Assembly: GCF_001428545.1 (NCBI RefSeq)
Contig: NZ_LMHZ01000033.1
Span: 1 to 64,000, forward strand
Direction: 5' to 3'
Source: Noviherbaspirillum sp. Root189
GTDB taxonomy: Bacteria > Pseudomonadota > Gammaproteobacteria > Burkholderiales > Burkholderiaceae_D
Length of the DNA: 64,000 nucleotides
In this document: positions 1 through 7,050 of the stretch, one piece after another
Position numbering within the stretch: position 1 is the first letter of the stretch
Layout of the letters: each line of letters starts with the position of its first letter
The notes under the pieces: model-generated
The model's input: only the letters and a program-made list of their open reading frames with translations
What the model was told of the DNA's origin: nothing
Databases searched by the model: none
Translations under genes and position numbers: made by a program

Positions 1-38
1 TCCACCTTGAATTCTTCTGTGTACCGTTTGCCGCTCAT
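1..38 (-). CDS. IS3-family transposase OrfA, N-terminal fragment (runs off window)
   Basis: The ATG at 36-38 (minus) opens a frame beginning MSGKRYTEEFKVE, the typical start of small helix-turn-helix OrfA proteins of IS3 elements, where the KRYxxEFK motif precedes the DNA-binding domain. OrfA is made alone or fused to the DDE protein OrfB by frameshifting. The rest lies outside the window, so nothing can be said about intactness. Confidence 0.65.
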   Translation of the reverse strand, partial: MSGKRYTEEFKV

Positions 39-99
39 AACACCTCCCTTTAGCCAAATTGTAAGGCTCGGAAGTGTCTATGAAACCAGGGGCGATTCA
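1..99 (-). mobile_element. Left end of an IS3-family insertion sequence (cut by window edge)
   Basis: Only the terminal 99 bases are in the window. On the minus strand it starts TGAATCGCCCC at base 99, followed by a short leader, a good Shine-Dalgarno (GGAGG near 44-48) and the first codons of a transposase OrfA. The boundary at 99/100 is where the reading frame of the neighbouring transporter gene suddenly stops, so the element inserted into that gene. The family call rests on the OrfA start and the terminal TGA; the subgroup cannot be told from so little. Confidence 0.7.
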
Positions 100-252
100 G
101 ACAAACCAGACAAGAAGTCCGATGCCGCTGCCTAAATAGAGCAATCCAGCCAAGGTAACTGGCGCAACTTGACCAACCAATATCTTGGCAAACGGCGTGC
201 TGGCACCAAACAGGACTGCCGCCATGAGTGCGTAAAAAACGCCGCTATGCAT
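97..252 (-). pseudogene. EamA/DMT-family transporter, N-terminal fragment truncated by an IS
   Basis: The frame starting at 252 (ATG preceded by GGAGAG) encodes about 51 residues with a first membrane helix and the GASTPFAK motif typical of EamA/DMT drug-metabolite transporters, which normally have about 290 residues and ten helices. The frame ends at TGA 97-99, and these three bases are the first bases of the IS end, so the IS supplies the stop codon. The gene is clearly broken. It points away from the chr operon, and nothing shows a functional link to it. A longer start at 312 is possible but less likely. Confidence 0.7.
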
Positions 253-415
253 ACAACTCTCCAAGAGTAGCTTTGCAGGGATTCCAATCAGGGGCGGCAA
301 ACATGCCGCCATCTCTATGAAGCCCGCACATGATAGTCAGTTCTTCCTTTTTACATGCTTTCAAAGAAAAACCCCATGGGCCGAGGTGTTTCTTCATCTT
401 GTTGCAATTTATTCT

Positions 416-450
416 TGTAATCTACTCTACATTTTGTAGACTACATTACA
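416..450. promoter_or_regulatory. 35-bp near-perfect palindrome, probable ChrB operator
   Basis: Two 16-base arms (416-431 and 435-450) are separated by TTT and pair at 14 of 16 positions; the inner arms TCTACA/TGTAGA are perfect. TTGCAA (402-407) and TTGTAA (415-420) could serve as -35 boxes. The last base of the palindrome is the A of the proposed chrB ATG, and no Shine-Dalgarno lies between them. ChrB proteins are chromate-responsive regulators of their own operons, so autoregulation here is the natural reading. A leaderless transcript would explain the absent ribosome site. Confidence 0.7.
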
Positions 451-1412
451 TGGATGAAAATAAAACCACATGGCTTTTGCTGATTGCATCGCTGCCAACC
501 TCTGGGGCCACGGCGCGCATGCGCCTATGGCGCGGTATCAAGTCGCTAGGCTGTGCTTCTTTACGGGACGGCGCCTACCTGCTTGTCGACGATGAAGGCC
601 ATGCCCAAGCCCTACATGATTTGGCTAGTCAAACCAATACAGATGGAGGACAAGCTTGGGTAGTCGATGTCACAGCACGCTCAGAAGTTGATAACCAGGC
701 CTTCCAGGCATTGTTTGACAGGTCGTCCGAATACGCCGAAATAGTTGCCGGATTGACTCAGGCTCGAAAAGCACTTCCATCTCAAACCCCGGCAGAAATC
801 ACAAAGACGCTCAAGCGTCTCCGAAAAGAGCGGGATGCCATCTTGCGCATCGACTTCTTTCCAAATCAGACTTCGCTCGATGCTGAAGCAGCATGGGCCG
901 ACTTTGAGGAAGCTGCCAATGCATTGCTGTCGCCAGGAGAGCCTCACCCCCAAGAACGTCCAATTCCGAGTTTGTCTCGCACGGACTATCAAGGCCGCAC
1001 CTGGGCCACGCGTCGCAACCTTTGGGTCGACCGGGTCGCCAGTGCGTGGTTGATTCGACGATTCATTGACTCTGATGCCAAGTTCCTATGGCTCGACAGC
1101 CCGGCTCAGTGCCCGTCGACTGCACTCGGCTTCGACTTTGACGACGCAGCATTCACGCACGTCGACGATAAGGTCACATTTGAGGTGCTGCTAGCCAGCT
1201 TCAATATCGAAATGACGCCTGGCATGGAAAAGCTCGCTGCTCTCGTTCATGCCCTTGACGTTGGGGGTGTTATCCCGCCGGAGGCCGCAGGTTTTGAAGC
1301 CATTCTGACCGGTGCGCGTACGCGGCTCAACAATGACGACGCTCTTCTTACCGAAATTGGCACCGTGCTCGATTCCCTCTATACGCATTTCAACAAAGAA
1401 CGTACGTCATGA
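450..1412 (+). CDS. chrB: Chromate resistance regulator ChrB
   Basis: A 320-residue protein with the two-part ChrB layout: an N-terminal regulatory half, and a C-terminal ChrB domain from about residue 190 carrying the block WVDRVASAWLIRRFID. ChrB senses chromate in the cytoplasm and controls the chr promoter. I chose ATG 450 (MDENKTTW) because similarity to the family begins there; the frame is open back to 330, but that stretch contains the operator and looks non-coding. No ribosome-binding site is visible before 450. The stop overlaps the start of chrA by ATGA, so the two are translationally coupled. The C-terminal half is repeated as a separate gene two genes downstream. Confidence 0.88.
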   Translation: MDENKTTWLLLIASLPTSGATARMRLWRGIKSLGCASLRDGAYLLVDDEGHAQALHDLASQTNTDGGQAWVVDVTARSEVDNQAFQALFDRSSEYAEIVAGLTQARKALPSQTPAEITKTLKRLRKERDAILRIDFFPNQTSLDAEAAWADFEEAANALLSPGEPHPQERPIPSLSRTDYQGRTWATRRNLWVDRVASAWLIRRFIDSDAKFLWLDSPAQCPSTALGFDFDDAAFTHVDDKVTFEVLLASFNIEMTPGMEKLAALVHALDVGGVIPPEAAGFEAILTGARTRLNNDDALLTEIGTVLDSLYTHFNKERTS

Positions 1413-2581
1413 ATACCTCGCTCGAAAAACCTACCTATACCCTTTGGCAAATGGTCTTGTACATGCTTCGGCTCGGCACGCTGGGCTTCGGTGGCCCGGT
1501 TGCACTGGTCGGTTACATGCATCGTGACCTGGTAGAAGACCGGAAGTGGATTACCGAGGCTGATTACAAGGAAGGACTGGCGTTGTCCCAGCTAGCTCCT
1601 GGACCGATGGCCGCGCAGCTGGGCATCTACATGGGCTATGTCCATTACCGTCTTCTTGGCGCTACGCTGGCAGGCTTCGCTTTCGTGATTCCCTCGTTCC
1701 TGATGGTGGTCGCGCTGGGCTGGGCCTATGTGCGCTTTGGCGGCATCTCTTGGATGCAGGCCGTGTTCTATGGGGTCGGTGCCGCAGTCATTGGCATCAT
1801 CGCGATGAGCACCAAGAAACTAACCGAAAAGAGCGTCGGCAAGGATAAGCTGCTATGGGCCATCTATTTAGTCTTGGCGGTCGTCACGGTGATAACCGAG
1901 TCTGAAATTGCGTGGCTCTTCATCGCTGCGGGCGCCCTTGTCTGGTTACTGCGCGCACCGCCAAAGTGGTTAAACAAAGGCAGCTTGAACGCCGCTGCGC
2001 TGACGCAGGCGCCGATTGCTGGCAGTCTTTTCGGTTCGGCAGATGTTTCTCAGCTCACGCAGATCGGCCTGTTTTTTGCAAAAGCTGGGGCATTCGTCTT
2101 CGGCTCGGGGCTCGCTATCGTGCCATTCCTGTATGGCGGCACGGTCACTGAGCATCAATGGCTGACTGAGAAACAGTTCGTCGATGCGGTCGCAGTCGCC
2201 ATGATTACGCCTGGCCCGGTGGTCATCACGGTAGGCTTCATTGGATACCTGATTGCCGGCTTGCCCGGCGCCACCGTAGCGGCATTGGCAACCTTCATCC
2301 CCTGCTATCTGTTCACCGTTATCCCGGCGCCTTACTTCAAAAAGTATGGAAAGTTGCCCGGGGTCGTAGCCTTTGTTGACGGAATAACGGCTGCCGCCAT
2401 TGGCGCCATCGCTGGCTCTGTCATTGTCATTGCCAAGCGCTCCATCGTCGATATCCCGACAGCAGTCATTGCACTCGTTACAGCAGCTTTGCTCTGGAAG
2501 TTCAAGAAGCTTCAGGAGCCGGTCATCATCGCAGCAGCGGCAGCCATTGGATTGGTTCTCTATCCCCTTCTTCGTGCGTAA
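1409..2581 (+). CDS. chrA: Chromate efflux transporter ChrA (CHR family)
   Basis: This 390-residue inner-membrane protein has two homologous halves, the long-chain CHR arrangement. The first half carries the signature FGGPVALVGYM and LSQLAPGPMAAQLG; the second repeats it as FGSGLAIVPFLYGG and AVAMITPGPVVITVGFIGY. About ten membrane helices can be drawn. ChrA exports chromate from the cytoplasm by a proton-linked mechanism and is the main resistance determinant. It overlaps chrB by four bases and is followed 14 bases later by the rhodanese gene. The length is normal and no damage is seen. Confidence 0.93.
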   Translation: MNTSLEKPTYTLWQMVLYMLRLGTLGFGGPVALVGYMHRDLVEDRKWITEADYKEGLALSQLAPGPMAAQLGIYMGYVHYRLLGATLAGFAFVIPSFLMVVALGWAYVRFGGISWMQAVFYGVGAAVIGIIAMSTKKLTEKSVGKDKLLWAIYLVLAVVTVITESEIAWLFIAAGALVWLLRAPPKWLNKGSLNAAALTQAPIAGSLFGSADVSQLTQIGLFFAKAGAFVFGSGLAIVPFLYGGTVTEHQWLTEKQFVDAVAVAMITPGPVVITVGFIGYLIAGLPGATVAALATFIPCYLFTVIPAPYFKKYGKLPGVVAFVDGITAAAIGAIAGSVIVIAKRSIVDIPTAVIALVTAALLWKFKKLQEPVIIAAAAAIGLVLYPLLRA

Positions 2582-2595
2582 AGGAACTGACGAAC

Positions 2596-2919
2596 ATGGC
2601 CACTTCAATCAATACAGACGACTTGCTCGACCTGACAAAGAAAACCCCGGTGCATATTGTCGATGTCAGACGAAAACCGGTATTTGACGCCAGCAGCAGC
2701 GTTATTGCAGGGGCAGTTTGGTGCAATCCGGAGGAAATCAACACATGGCAATCCACGTTGGATAAACAGCGTGAGGTAATCGTGTATTGCGTGCACGGAC
2801 ATCAAGTCAGCCAAGGATGCGCCGATGCACTTGTGCAAGCTGGCTTCAAAGCACGGTACCTGGAAGGTGGATTCGAACATTGGGTTGAAGAAGGTAAGCC
2901 AGTACGAGCCAAACCGTAA
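2596..2919 (+). CDS. chrE: Rhodanese-domain protein of the chromate operon (ChrE-like)
   Basis: A single rhodanese domain of 107 residues with no export signal. The N-terminal substrate loop HIVDVRRKPVFDAS and the active-site loop VYCVHGHQVSQG, with its nucleophilic cysteine, are both present, so it should be catalytically competent. Rhodanese proteins called ChrE occur in other chr operons and have been proposed to act on chromium-thiol complexes; that role is not demonstrated and is inferred here from position. A Shine-Dalgarno AAGGA precedes the ATG, and the next gene starts 11 bases after its stop. Confidence 0.8.
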   Translation: MATSINTDDLLDLTKKTPVHIVDVRRKPVFDASSSVIAGAVWCNPEEINTWQSTLDKQREVIVYCVHGHQVSQGCADALVQAGFKARYLEGGFEHWVEEGKPVRAKP

Positions 2920-2930
2920 AGGAGGCGACG

Positions 2931-3365
2931 ATGAAATGGGTAACCCGGGAACGTCCAAAGATTGACCGCATTGCTTGCCCTTGGCTTATCAGCCGATTCA
3001 TCGACAAGGAACCTGAATTTCTTTATGTTCCTGCGAATGACGTATTGACAGTGGCACGGGATACCGGTGCAGTCCCTTACGATGTGCCGGGCGTCGAAAT
3101 GTCGCATGTCGGCGACCACTGCAGCTTCGACGCTTTTCTGAAAAAGTATGACCTGACTGACCCGGTACTCGGGCAGCTTGCAGGCATCGTGCGCGGCGCC
3201 GACACCTCGAAGCTCGAACTCACCCCGGAATCGGCCGGGCTATACGCAATATCGATGGGTCTATCAGCGACTTTCAAAGACGACCATGAAATGCTTTCGC
3301 ATGGAATGGTCATGTATGACGCGCTCTATGCGTGGTGTCGGCAATGTCAGGGCGAAACGCTCTAG
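2931..3365 (+). CDS. Stand-alone ChrB C-terminal domain protein
   Basis: These 144 residues match the C-terminal half of ChrB: the start MKWVTRERPKIDRIACPWL followed by ISRFID parallels the WVDRVASAWLIRRFID block of the upstream ChrB. It has no N-terminal regulatory half. Proteins of this kind occur in chr clusters beside full-length ChrB and are annotated as chromate resistance proteins without known biochemistry. It has a strong Shine-Dalgarno (AAGGAGG) before the ATG. It might modulate ChrB or sense chromate itself; both are inference. Confidence 0.8.
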   Translation: MKWVTRERPKIDRIACPWLISRFIDKEPEFLYVPANDVLTVARDTGAVPYDVPGVEMSHVGDHCSFDAFLKKYDLTDPVLGQLAGIVRGADTSKLELTPESAGLYAISMGLSATFKDDHEMLSHGMVMYDALYAWCRQCQGETL

Positions 3366-3415
3366 GGGCGCCAAAATAAGGCGAAGACAAGTACTTGTCT
3401 TCGAAGGAGCAGTAA

Positions 3416-4042
3416 GTGAAAACGTATCTTATAGCTGCAGGCTTGTCGGCGTGCGCCTTCAACACAGCAGCTGAAACCTTCAATTTCGACGTAGACACGG
3501 CAGGCCAGCCACCAGCAGGCTGGACTTGTGGAGTCACAGGCAAGGGAAGCCAACGGTGGTCAGTAGAGCCCAATACAAGCGCTCCTAGCCTTCCAAACGT
3601 GCTCAAGCATGAAGACCCAGCCACCTTCGCATGGTGCGTACGGTCAGGAATATCGGCCGCCGATGGCACTGTGAGAGTGAAGTTCAAGCCAGTGGCGGGC
3701 AGGGAAGACCAGGCCGGCGGACTCGTCTGGCGATGGAAAAACAGTGGAACGTACTATATTGCGCGGGCCAATGCGCTCGAAGGCAATGTCTCTCTGTACC
3801 ACATGCAGAACGGCGCAAGAAAAACAATAAAGTACGTCAATGCGCCGGTTGCCCCGAATTCTTGGCACGTACTGGAAGTGACCTACAAAGGCAATGCTAT
3901 CCAAGTCTCGCTTGACGGGAAGGCATACATCGAAGCCAGTGACAGCCATATTCCGGATGCTGGGCGAGTCGGGGTCTGGACCAAAGCTGACAGCGTCACC
4001 TTGTTCGACGACTTCGCGTATGACGGCCTAACCAAGCAATGA
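3416..4042 (+). CDS. Exported concanavalin/LamG-like domain protein of the chr operon
   Basis: The start is GTG 3416, set by a Shine-Dalgarno AAGGAG just upstream. The 208-residue product opens with a short signal peptide (cleavage likely after AFNTAAA/ETF), followed by a beta-rich domain resembling the LamG/DUF1080 glucanase fold (GGLVWRWKNSGTYYIARAN, then VSLDGKAYIEASD and VGVWTKADS). This suggests a periplasmic or secreted protein. No catalytic residues could be assigned. It overlaps the following MFS gene by ATGA, so it is part of the operon. Its role in chromate resistance is unknown. Confidence 0.65.
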   Translation: MKTYLIAAGLSACAFNTAAETFNFDVDTAGQPPAGWTCGVTGKGSQRWSVEPNTSAPSLPNVLKHEDPATFAWCVRSGISAADGTVRVKFKPVAGREDQAGGLVWRWKNSGTYYIARANALEGNVSLYHMQNGARKTIKYVNAPVAPNSWHVLEVTYKGNAIQVSLDGKAYIEASDSHIPDAGRVGVWTKADSVTLFDDFAYDGLTKQ

Positions 4043-5247
4043 CCAGTCCGCTCCTGACACGAATCCTCTGGGTGCGGGGCCTACGAGCTTTTGCTGACGG
4101 ATACATCAGCCTTCTGCTGCCGATTTATCTGATTTCGCTTGGGATGGGGCCGTTCGAAGTTGGCATCATTGCGACGGCGACACTGCTTGGGTCCGGGGTG
4201 CTCACGCTGATTGTTGGACTGCATGCTTGGCGGTTCCAGTCGCACACTCTGTTGTTAGCCGCGGCCGTTCTCATGGCAGCAACTGGGCTTGGCTTTGCAA
4301 CAATCAGCGATTTCTGGCCCTTACTCATCGTGGCGGCAGTTGGGACGCTCAACCCGTCAAGTGGGGATGTTAGCGTTTTCCTACCGCTCGAACATGCATT
4401 GCTGTCGCGTACCGTGCCGGACAAGCAGCGGACAGCCGTATTTGCCCGCTATAGCCTAATTGGGTCGCTGCTTGCAGCGGCGGGAGCACTCTTTGCGGCC
4501 GTCCCAGATTACGCAGTGACCAAATTTGAAGTCGAAAGACAACTGGTCATGCAAGCGCTGTTTGTCTTGTACGGACTGATAGGTGTGGTGTGCGCCCTTA
4601 TCTACCGTCATATCCCCAAGCATGCAGACACCAGTGAACAGGTAACTGCAGCGCCTTTGCATAAATCGAAAAAAATTGTTTTTACCTTGGCCGCATTATT
4701 CAGCCTTGACTCGTTCGGGTGCGGCTTTGTGGTTCAGTCGCTCGTTGCCTTATGGCTGTACCAGAAGTTTGAGCTGTCCACCATTGTGACGGGTACGATT
4801 TTCTTCTGGACCGGCGTGCTGTCGGCTTTCTCTTACTTGGTAGCGGTCCGGATTGCCAACCGTATCGGATTGGTCAACACCATGGTGTTCACGCACCTGC
4901 CATCCAGCATTTTCCTAATACTTGCTCCCTTCATGCCAACGCTTGGATGGGCGATAGCCTTGCTTCTGGCAAGAAGTGCGCTGTCCCAGATGGACGTCCC
5001 GACACGAAGCTCCTATGTTATGGCTGTCGTGCCACCAGAAGAGCGTGCCGCCGCCGCCAGCGTTACCGCAGTCCCTCGAAGTCTGGCTTCAGCCCTCAGT
5101 CCCATGCTCGCAGGTTATATGTTGAGCGCCTCTGCCTTCGGCTGGCCGCTGGTAGTCGCTGGCGGCGTGAAGATTACCTACGATTTGCTGCTTTTGGCGT
5201 TGTGCCGGAAAGTGCCACCTCCAGAGGAAGAAAGAGCTGCAAGTTAG
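4039..5247 (+). CDS. Major facilitator superfamily transporter, last gene of chr operon
   Basis: A 402-residue membrane protein with twelve predicted helices and a long polar loop near residue 195-210, the usual MFS layout. The first loop region has DGYISLLLPIYLISLGMGPF. The substrate is unknown; as the last gene of a chromate operon it may move a chromium complex or a small organic ligand, which is inference. It overlaps the previous gene by ATGA. A degraded copy of its last 25 or so codons is found at 19830-19935 next to a dmeF pseudogene, so this gene and its neighbour were once duplicated together. Confidence 0.8.
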   Translation: MTSPLLTRILWVRGLRAFADGYISLLLPIYLISLGMGPFEVGIIATATLLGSGVLTLIVGLHAWRFQSHTLLLAAAVLMAATGLGFATISDFWPLLIVAAVGTLNPSSGDVSVFLPLEHALLSRTVPDKQRTAVFARYSLIGSLLAAAGALFAAVPDYAVTKFEVERQLVMQALFVLYGLIGVVCALIYRHIPKHADTSEQVTAAPLHKSKKIVFTLAALFSLDSFGCGFVVQSLVALWLYQKFELSTIVTGTIFFWTGVLSAFSYLVAVRIANRIGLVNTMVFTHLPSSIFLILAPFMPTLGWAIALLLARSALSQMDVPTRSSYVMAVVPPEERAAAASVTAVPRSLASALSPMLAGYMLSASAFGWPLVVAGGVKITYDLLLLALCRKVPPPEEERAAS

Positions 5248-5260
5248 GCTGGCAGCTCTT
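5232..5260. terminator. Hairpin between convergent chr and dme operons
   Basis: AAGAGCTGC (5232-5240) pairs perfectly with GCAGCTCTT (5252-5260) across an 11-base loop that contains the MFS stop codon. The downstream run is T-rich (CCTTCC) rather than a clean T-tract, so it is a modest terminator on the plus strand. It sits 20 bases from the end of the convergent dmeF gene and may act for both. Confidence 0.5.
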
Positions 5261-5280
5261 CCTTCCATATTCTTGCGTTG

Positions 5281-6270
5281 TCAGGTTTTACTGGCCCGGT
5301 AATGGATTTCAATTGTGGAGTGCACAATTTCCTCATGTATCGACAGCTCATCTCGAATCTTGCTGACAGTTAGACTCGTATCGTCGGTAACTACGCTTAG
5401 CGCACAGGAATAGAAACGTTGCCCAACTCGCCAGACATGCAGGTCGACCAGCTTGGTTTGCTTGATGTTGTCGTTAGCCTCAATGACCTCCCGGATTTCA
5501 GCAACGACCGGAGCGTCCATTTCGCGGTCTAGCAGCACTTTGCCTGTGTCTACAATCAAATTCTTTGCCCAGACTGCAACCAGTACAGCACCGACAATAC
5601 CCATTACCGGGTCCAGCCAATTCCATCCGTAAAGCCATCCTCCCACTAGTGCAGCAATCGCCAGGAACGATGTGGCCGCATCTGCGATAACGTGCACGTA
5701 AGCAGACTTGAGGTTGAGGTCATGATGCCCGTGATGGTTGTCATGGTCATGATGGTGCCCGTGCTCATGACCATGGTGATGTCCATGCTCACCGTGGTGG
5801 TGCGCACCGCCAAGAATCAAGGCGCAAGCAATGTTTACCACAAGTCCGATTACTGCAATGACAATCGCATCTCGGTAATGGATAGGCTCAGGCGCAAAGA
5901 TTCGTTCGATGGAGCTAAACGCCATCACTGCTGCAATACCAAGCAGGAAAACTGCACTTGTGTAGCCAGCTAGTATCTCAATTTTCCAGGTCCCAAACGC
6001 GAACCTCGGGTCTTTTGCGTACTTACGGGCAGCTGAGTAAGCAAAGGCGCTGAGTCCAATTGCCAATGTATGGGAGCTCATATGCCACCCGTCAGCCAGC
6101 AGTGCCATTGAGTTGAACCACCATCCGGCGGCAATTTCAACGACCATCATTACTGCGGTAATCCACATTACGAGGCGGGTACTGCGCTCCGCCGCAGGGC
6201 TCCCCTCATCGAAAATGTGGTCGTGAACCCAAGCGGAGAGCGGGTTGTCGTGGTGCTTTGTCGTACTCAT
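5281..6270 (-). CDS. dmeF: Cation diffusion facilitator with His-rich loop (DmeF-type Co/Ni exporter)
   Basis: A CDF transporter of about 329 residues that should export divalent metal in exchange for protons at the inner membrane. It has six helices, with the metal-site motif LLADGWHMSSH in helix II and a second HVIADAATS in helix V. A long histidine-rich cytoplasmic loop (codons covering about 5725-5810) lies between helices IV and V. A C-terminal cytoplasmic domain follows (KTKLVDLHVWRVG-type block). The HxxxD pattern and the RcnR-type sensor upstream favour Co/Ni over Zn. The start chosen is ATG 6270 (MSTTKHHDN); a longer frame to 6336 would overlap the small gene upstream. Confidence 0.85.
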   Translation of the reverse strand: MSTTKHHDNPLSAWVHDHIFDEGSPAAERSTRLVMWITAVMMVVEIAAGWWFNSMALLADGWHMSSHTLAIGLSAFAYSAARKYAKDPRFAFGTWKIEILAGYTSAVFLLGIAAVMAFSSIERIFAPEPIHYRDAIVIAVIGLVVNIACALILGGAHHHGEHGHHHGHEHGHHHDHDNHHGHHDLNLKSAYVHVIADAATSFLAIAALVGGWLYGWNWLDPVMGIVGAVLVAVWAKNLIVDTGKVLLDREMDAPVVAEIREVIEANDNIKQTKLVDLHVWRVGQRFYSCALSVVTDDTSLTVSKIRDELSIHEEIVHSTIEIHYRASKT

Positions 6271-6295
6271 AAAAATTCTTTCAGGTGCCGCCGGT

Positions 6296-6472
6296 TTATT
6301 TGCCTGCCAGCTTCTTTTCTCGGCGTGTGCGTTCATTGATGATTTGGTGGCGTCGATGGTCCGTCATCTTCTTCCACTCCCGTGCTTCAGCCGCGGTTCG
6401 AAGGCAACCTGTGCAGAAACCCGTTCTGCCGTCGAACTTGCATAGCTCGATACAAGGTGATTTAACAGCCAT
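6296..6472 (-). CDS. Small DUF1289 cysteine-rich protein
   Basis: A 58-residue frame between dmeR and dmeF starts at ATG 6472 with PCIELCKFDGRTGFCTGCLR, followed by RTAAEAREWKKM. This is the DUF1289 pattern: PCI, then Cx(8)Cx(2)C, then RTxxE and Wxx M. The family is widespread in proteobacteria and probably binds a metal or Fe-S through its cysteines; its function is not established. It begins 9 bases after dmeR ends and stops 25 bases before the dmeF start, so it is the middle gene of the operon. Confidence 0.8.
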   Translation of the reverse strand: MAVKSPCIELCKFDGRTGFCTGCLRTAAEAREWKKMTDHRRHQIINERTRREKKLAGK

Positions 6473-6481
6473 CTATTTGCT

Positions 6482-6760
6482 CTACTTCAGGTAGGTCCGA
6501 ACGACCTCAACTAGCTCGTCAGCCCCCTTAGCACGTTCAGCGTCGCTCTGAATCGCGGGACTAGCGACATGTTCACGGATATGGTCTTCAATGACCTCAG
6601 CCATCAGGCCGTTCATTGCGCCGCGAGTTGCTGTCAGTAGCTGCAGAACCTCGCTGCAGCCCGCTTCGTTTTCCAGCGCACGCTCAACCGCTTCAATTTG
6701 GCCGCGGATGCGGCGCACGCGGTTCAGTAACTTTGTCTTTTCACGAGCTGTATGTGCCAA
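6482..6760 (-). CDS. dmeR: RcnR/CsoR-family metal-sensing repressor (DmeR-like)
   Basis: This 92-residue all-helical repressor starts at TTG 6758-6760, preceded by GAGG. The TTG start puts His3, Cys35, His60 and His64 exactly where E. coli RcnR has its Ni/Co ligands, so I infer cobalt or nickel sensing rather than Cu(I) (CsoR) or formaldehyde (FrmR). The core RRIRGQIEAVERAL and the second helix AGCSEVLQLLTATRGAMNGL are typical of the family. In this family the tetramer leaves DNA when metal binds. It is the first gene of the dmeR-DUF1289-dmeF operon, with a G-tract operator just upstream. Confidence 0.88.
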   Translation of the reverse strand: MAHTAREKTKLLNRVRRIRGQIEAVERALENEAGCSEVLQLLTATRGAMNGLMAEVIEDHIREHVASPAIQSDAERAKGADELVEVVRTYLK

Positions 6761-6778
6761 CGTTTGCCTCTATCATAA

Positions 6779-6795
6779 ATACCATAGGGGGGTAT
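6779..6795. promoter_or_regulatory. G-tract operator for the RcnR-type repressor
   Basis: ATACC (6779-6783) and GGTAT (6791-6795) form an inverted repeat around a run of six G (6787-6792), 19 bases before the TTG start. Short A/T-flanked G or C tracts of this kind are the recognition element of RcnR/CsoR-family repressors. The position overlaps the expected promoter of the operon. Confidence 0.7.
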
Positions 6796-7050
6796 ACTAT
6801 CACACCTAAATTATCACCCGATTTCAGTGCAGCATGAGACTTTCTGGAAGTATTTGTGGATGGGCACGCCGTATCAAGCGCGGCGCTGTTTCGCTCTGGT
6901 ACTAGGTTAGTGGCTTTTTGGCAGCGGCACCCCGGTCTTGAACCTGTCGAGGCATGTAGAATTTTGCAAAAATTATACGTAGCTGTTGTGGCACATAACT
7001 GTGGATGTGATGAAGGCACAGTGCAAATCGATAAAGGGAATAGGAATTAG

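Noticed and set aside
1970-2608. 212-codon minus-strand open frame opposite chrA
   Set aside because: Antisense shadow of a well-supported transporter gene.
5700-5815. Repetitive CATGGTGATG-like sequence that looked like a DNA repeat array
   Set aside because: It is the codon-level result of the histidine-rich loop of the CDF exporter, not a CRISPR or tandem repeat element.
6856-7050. Plus-strand frame of 64 codons directly before the TIR gene
   Set aside because: No ribosome site or family match; it begins within the dmeR promoter region and its end next to the TIR start looks accidental.
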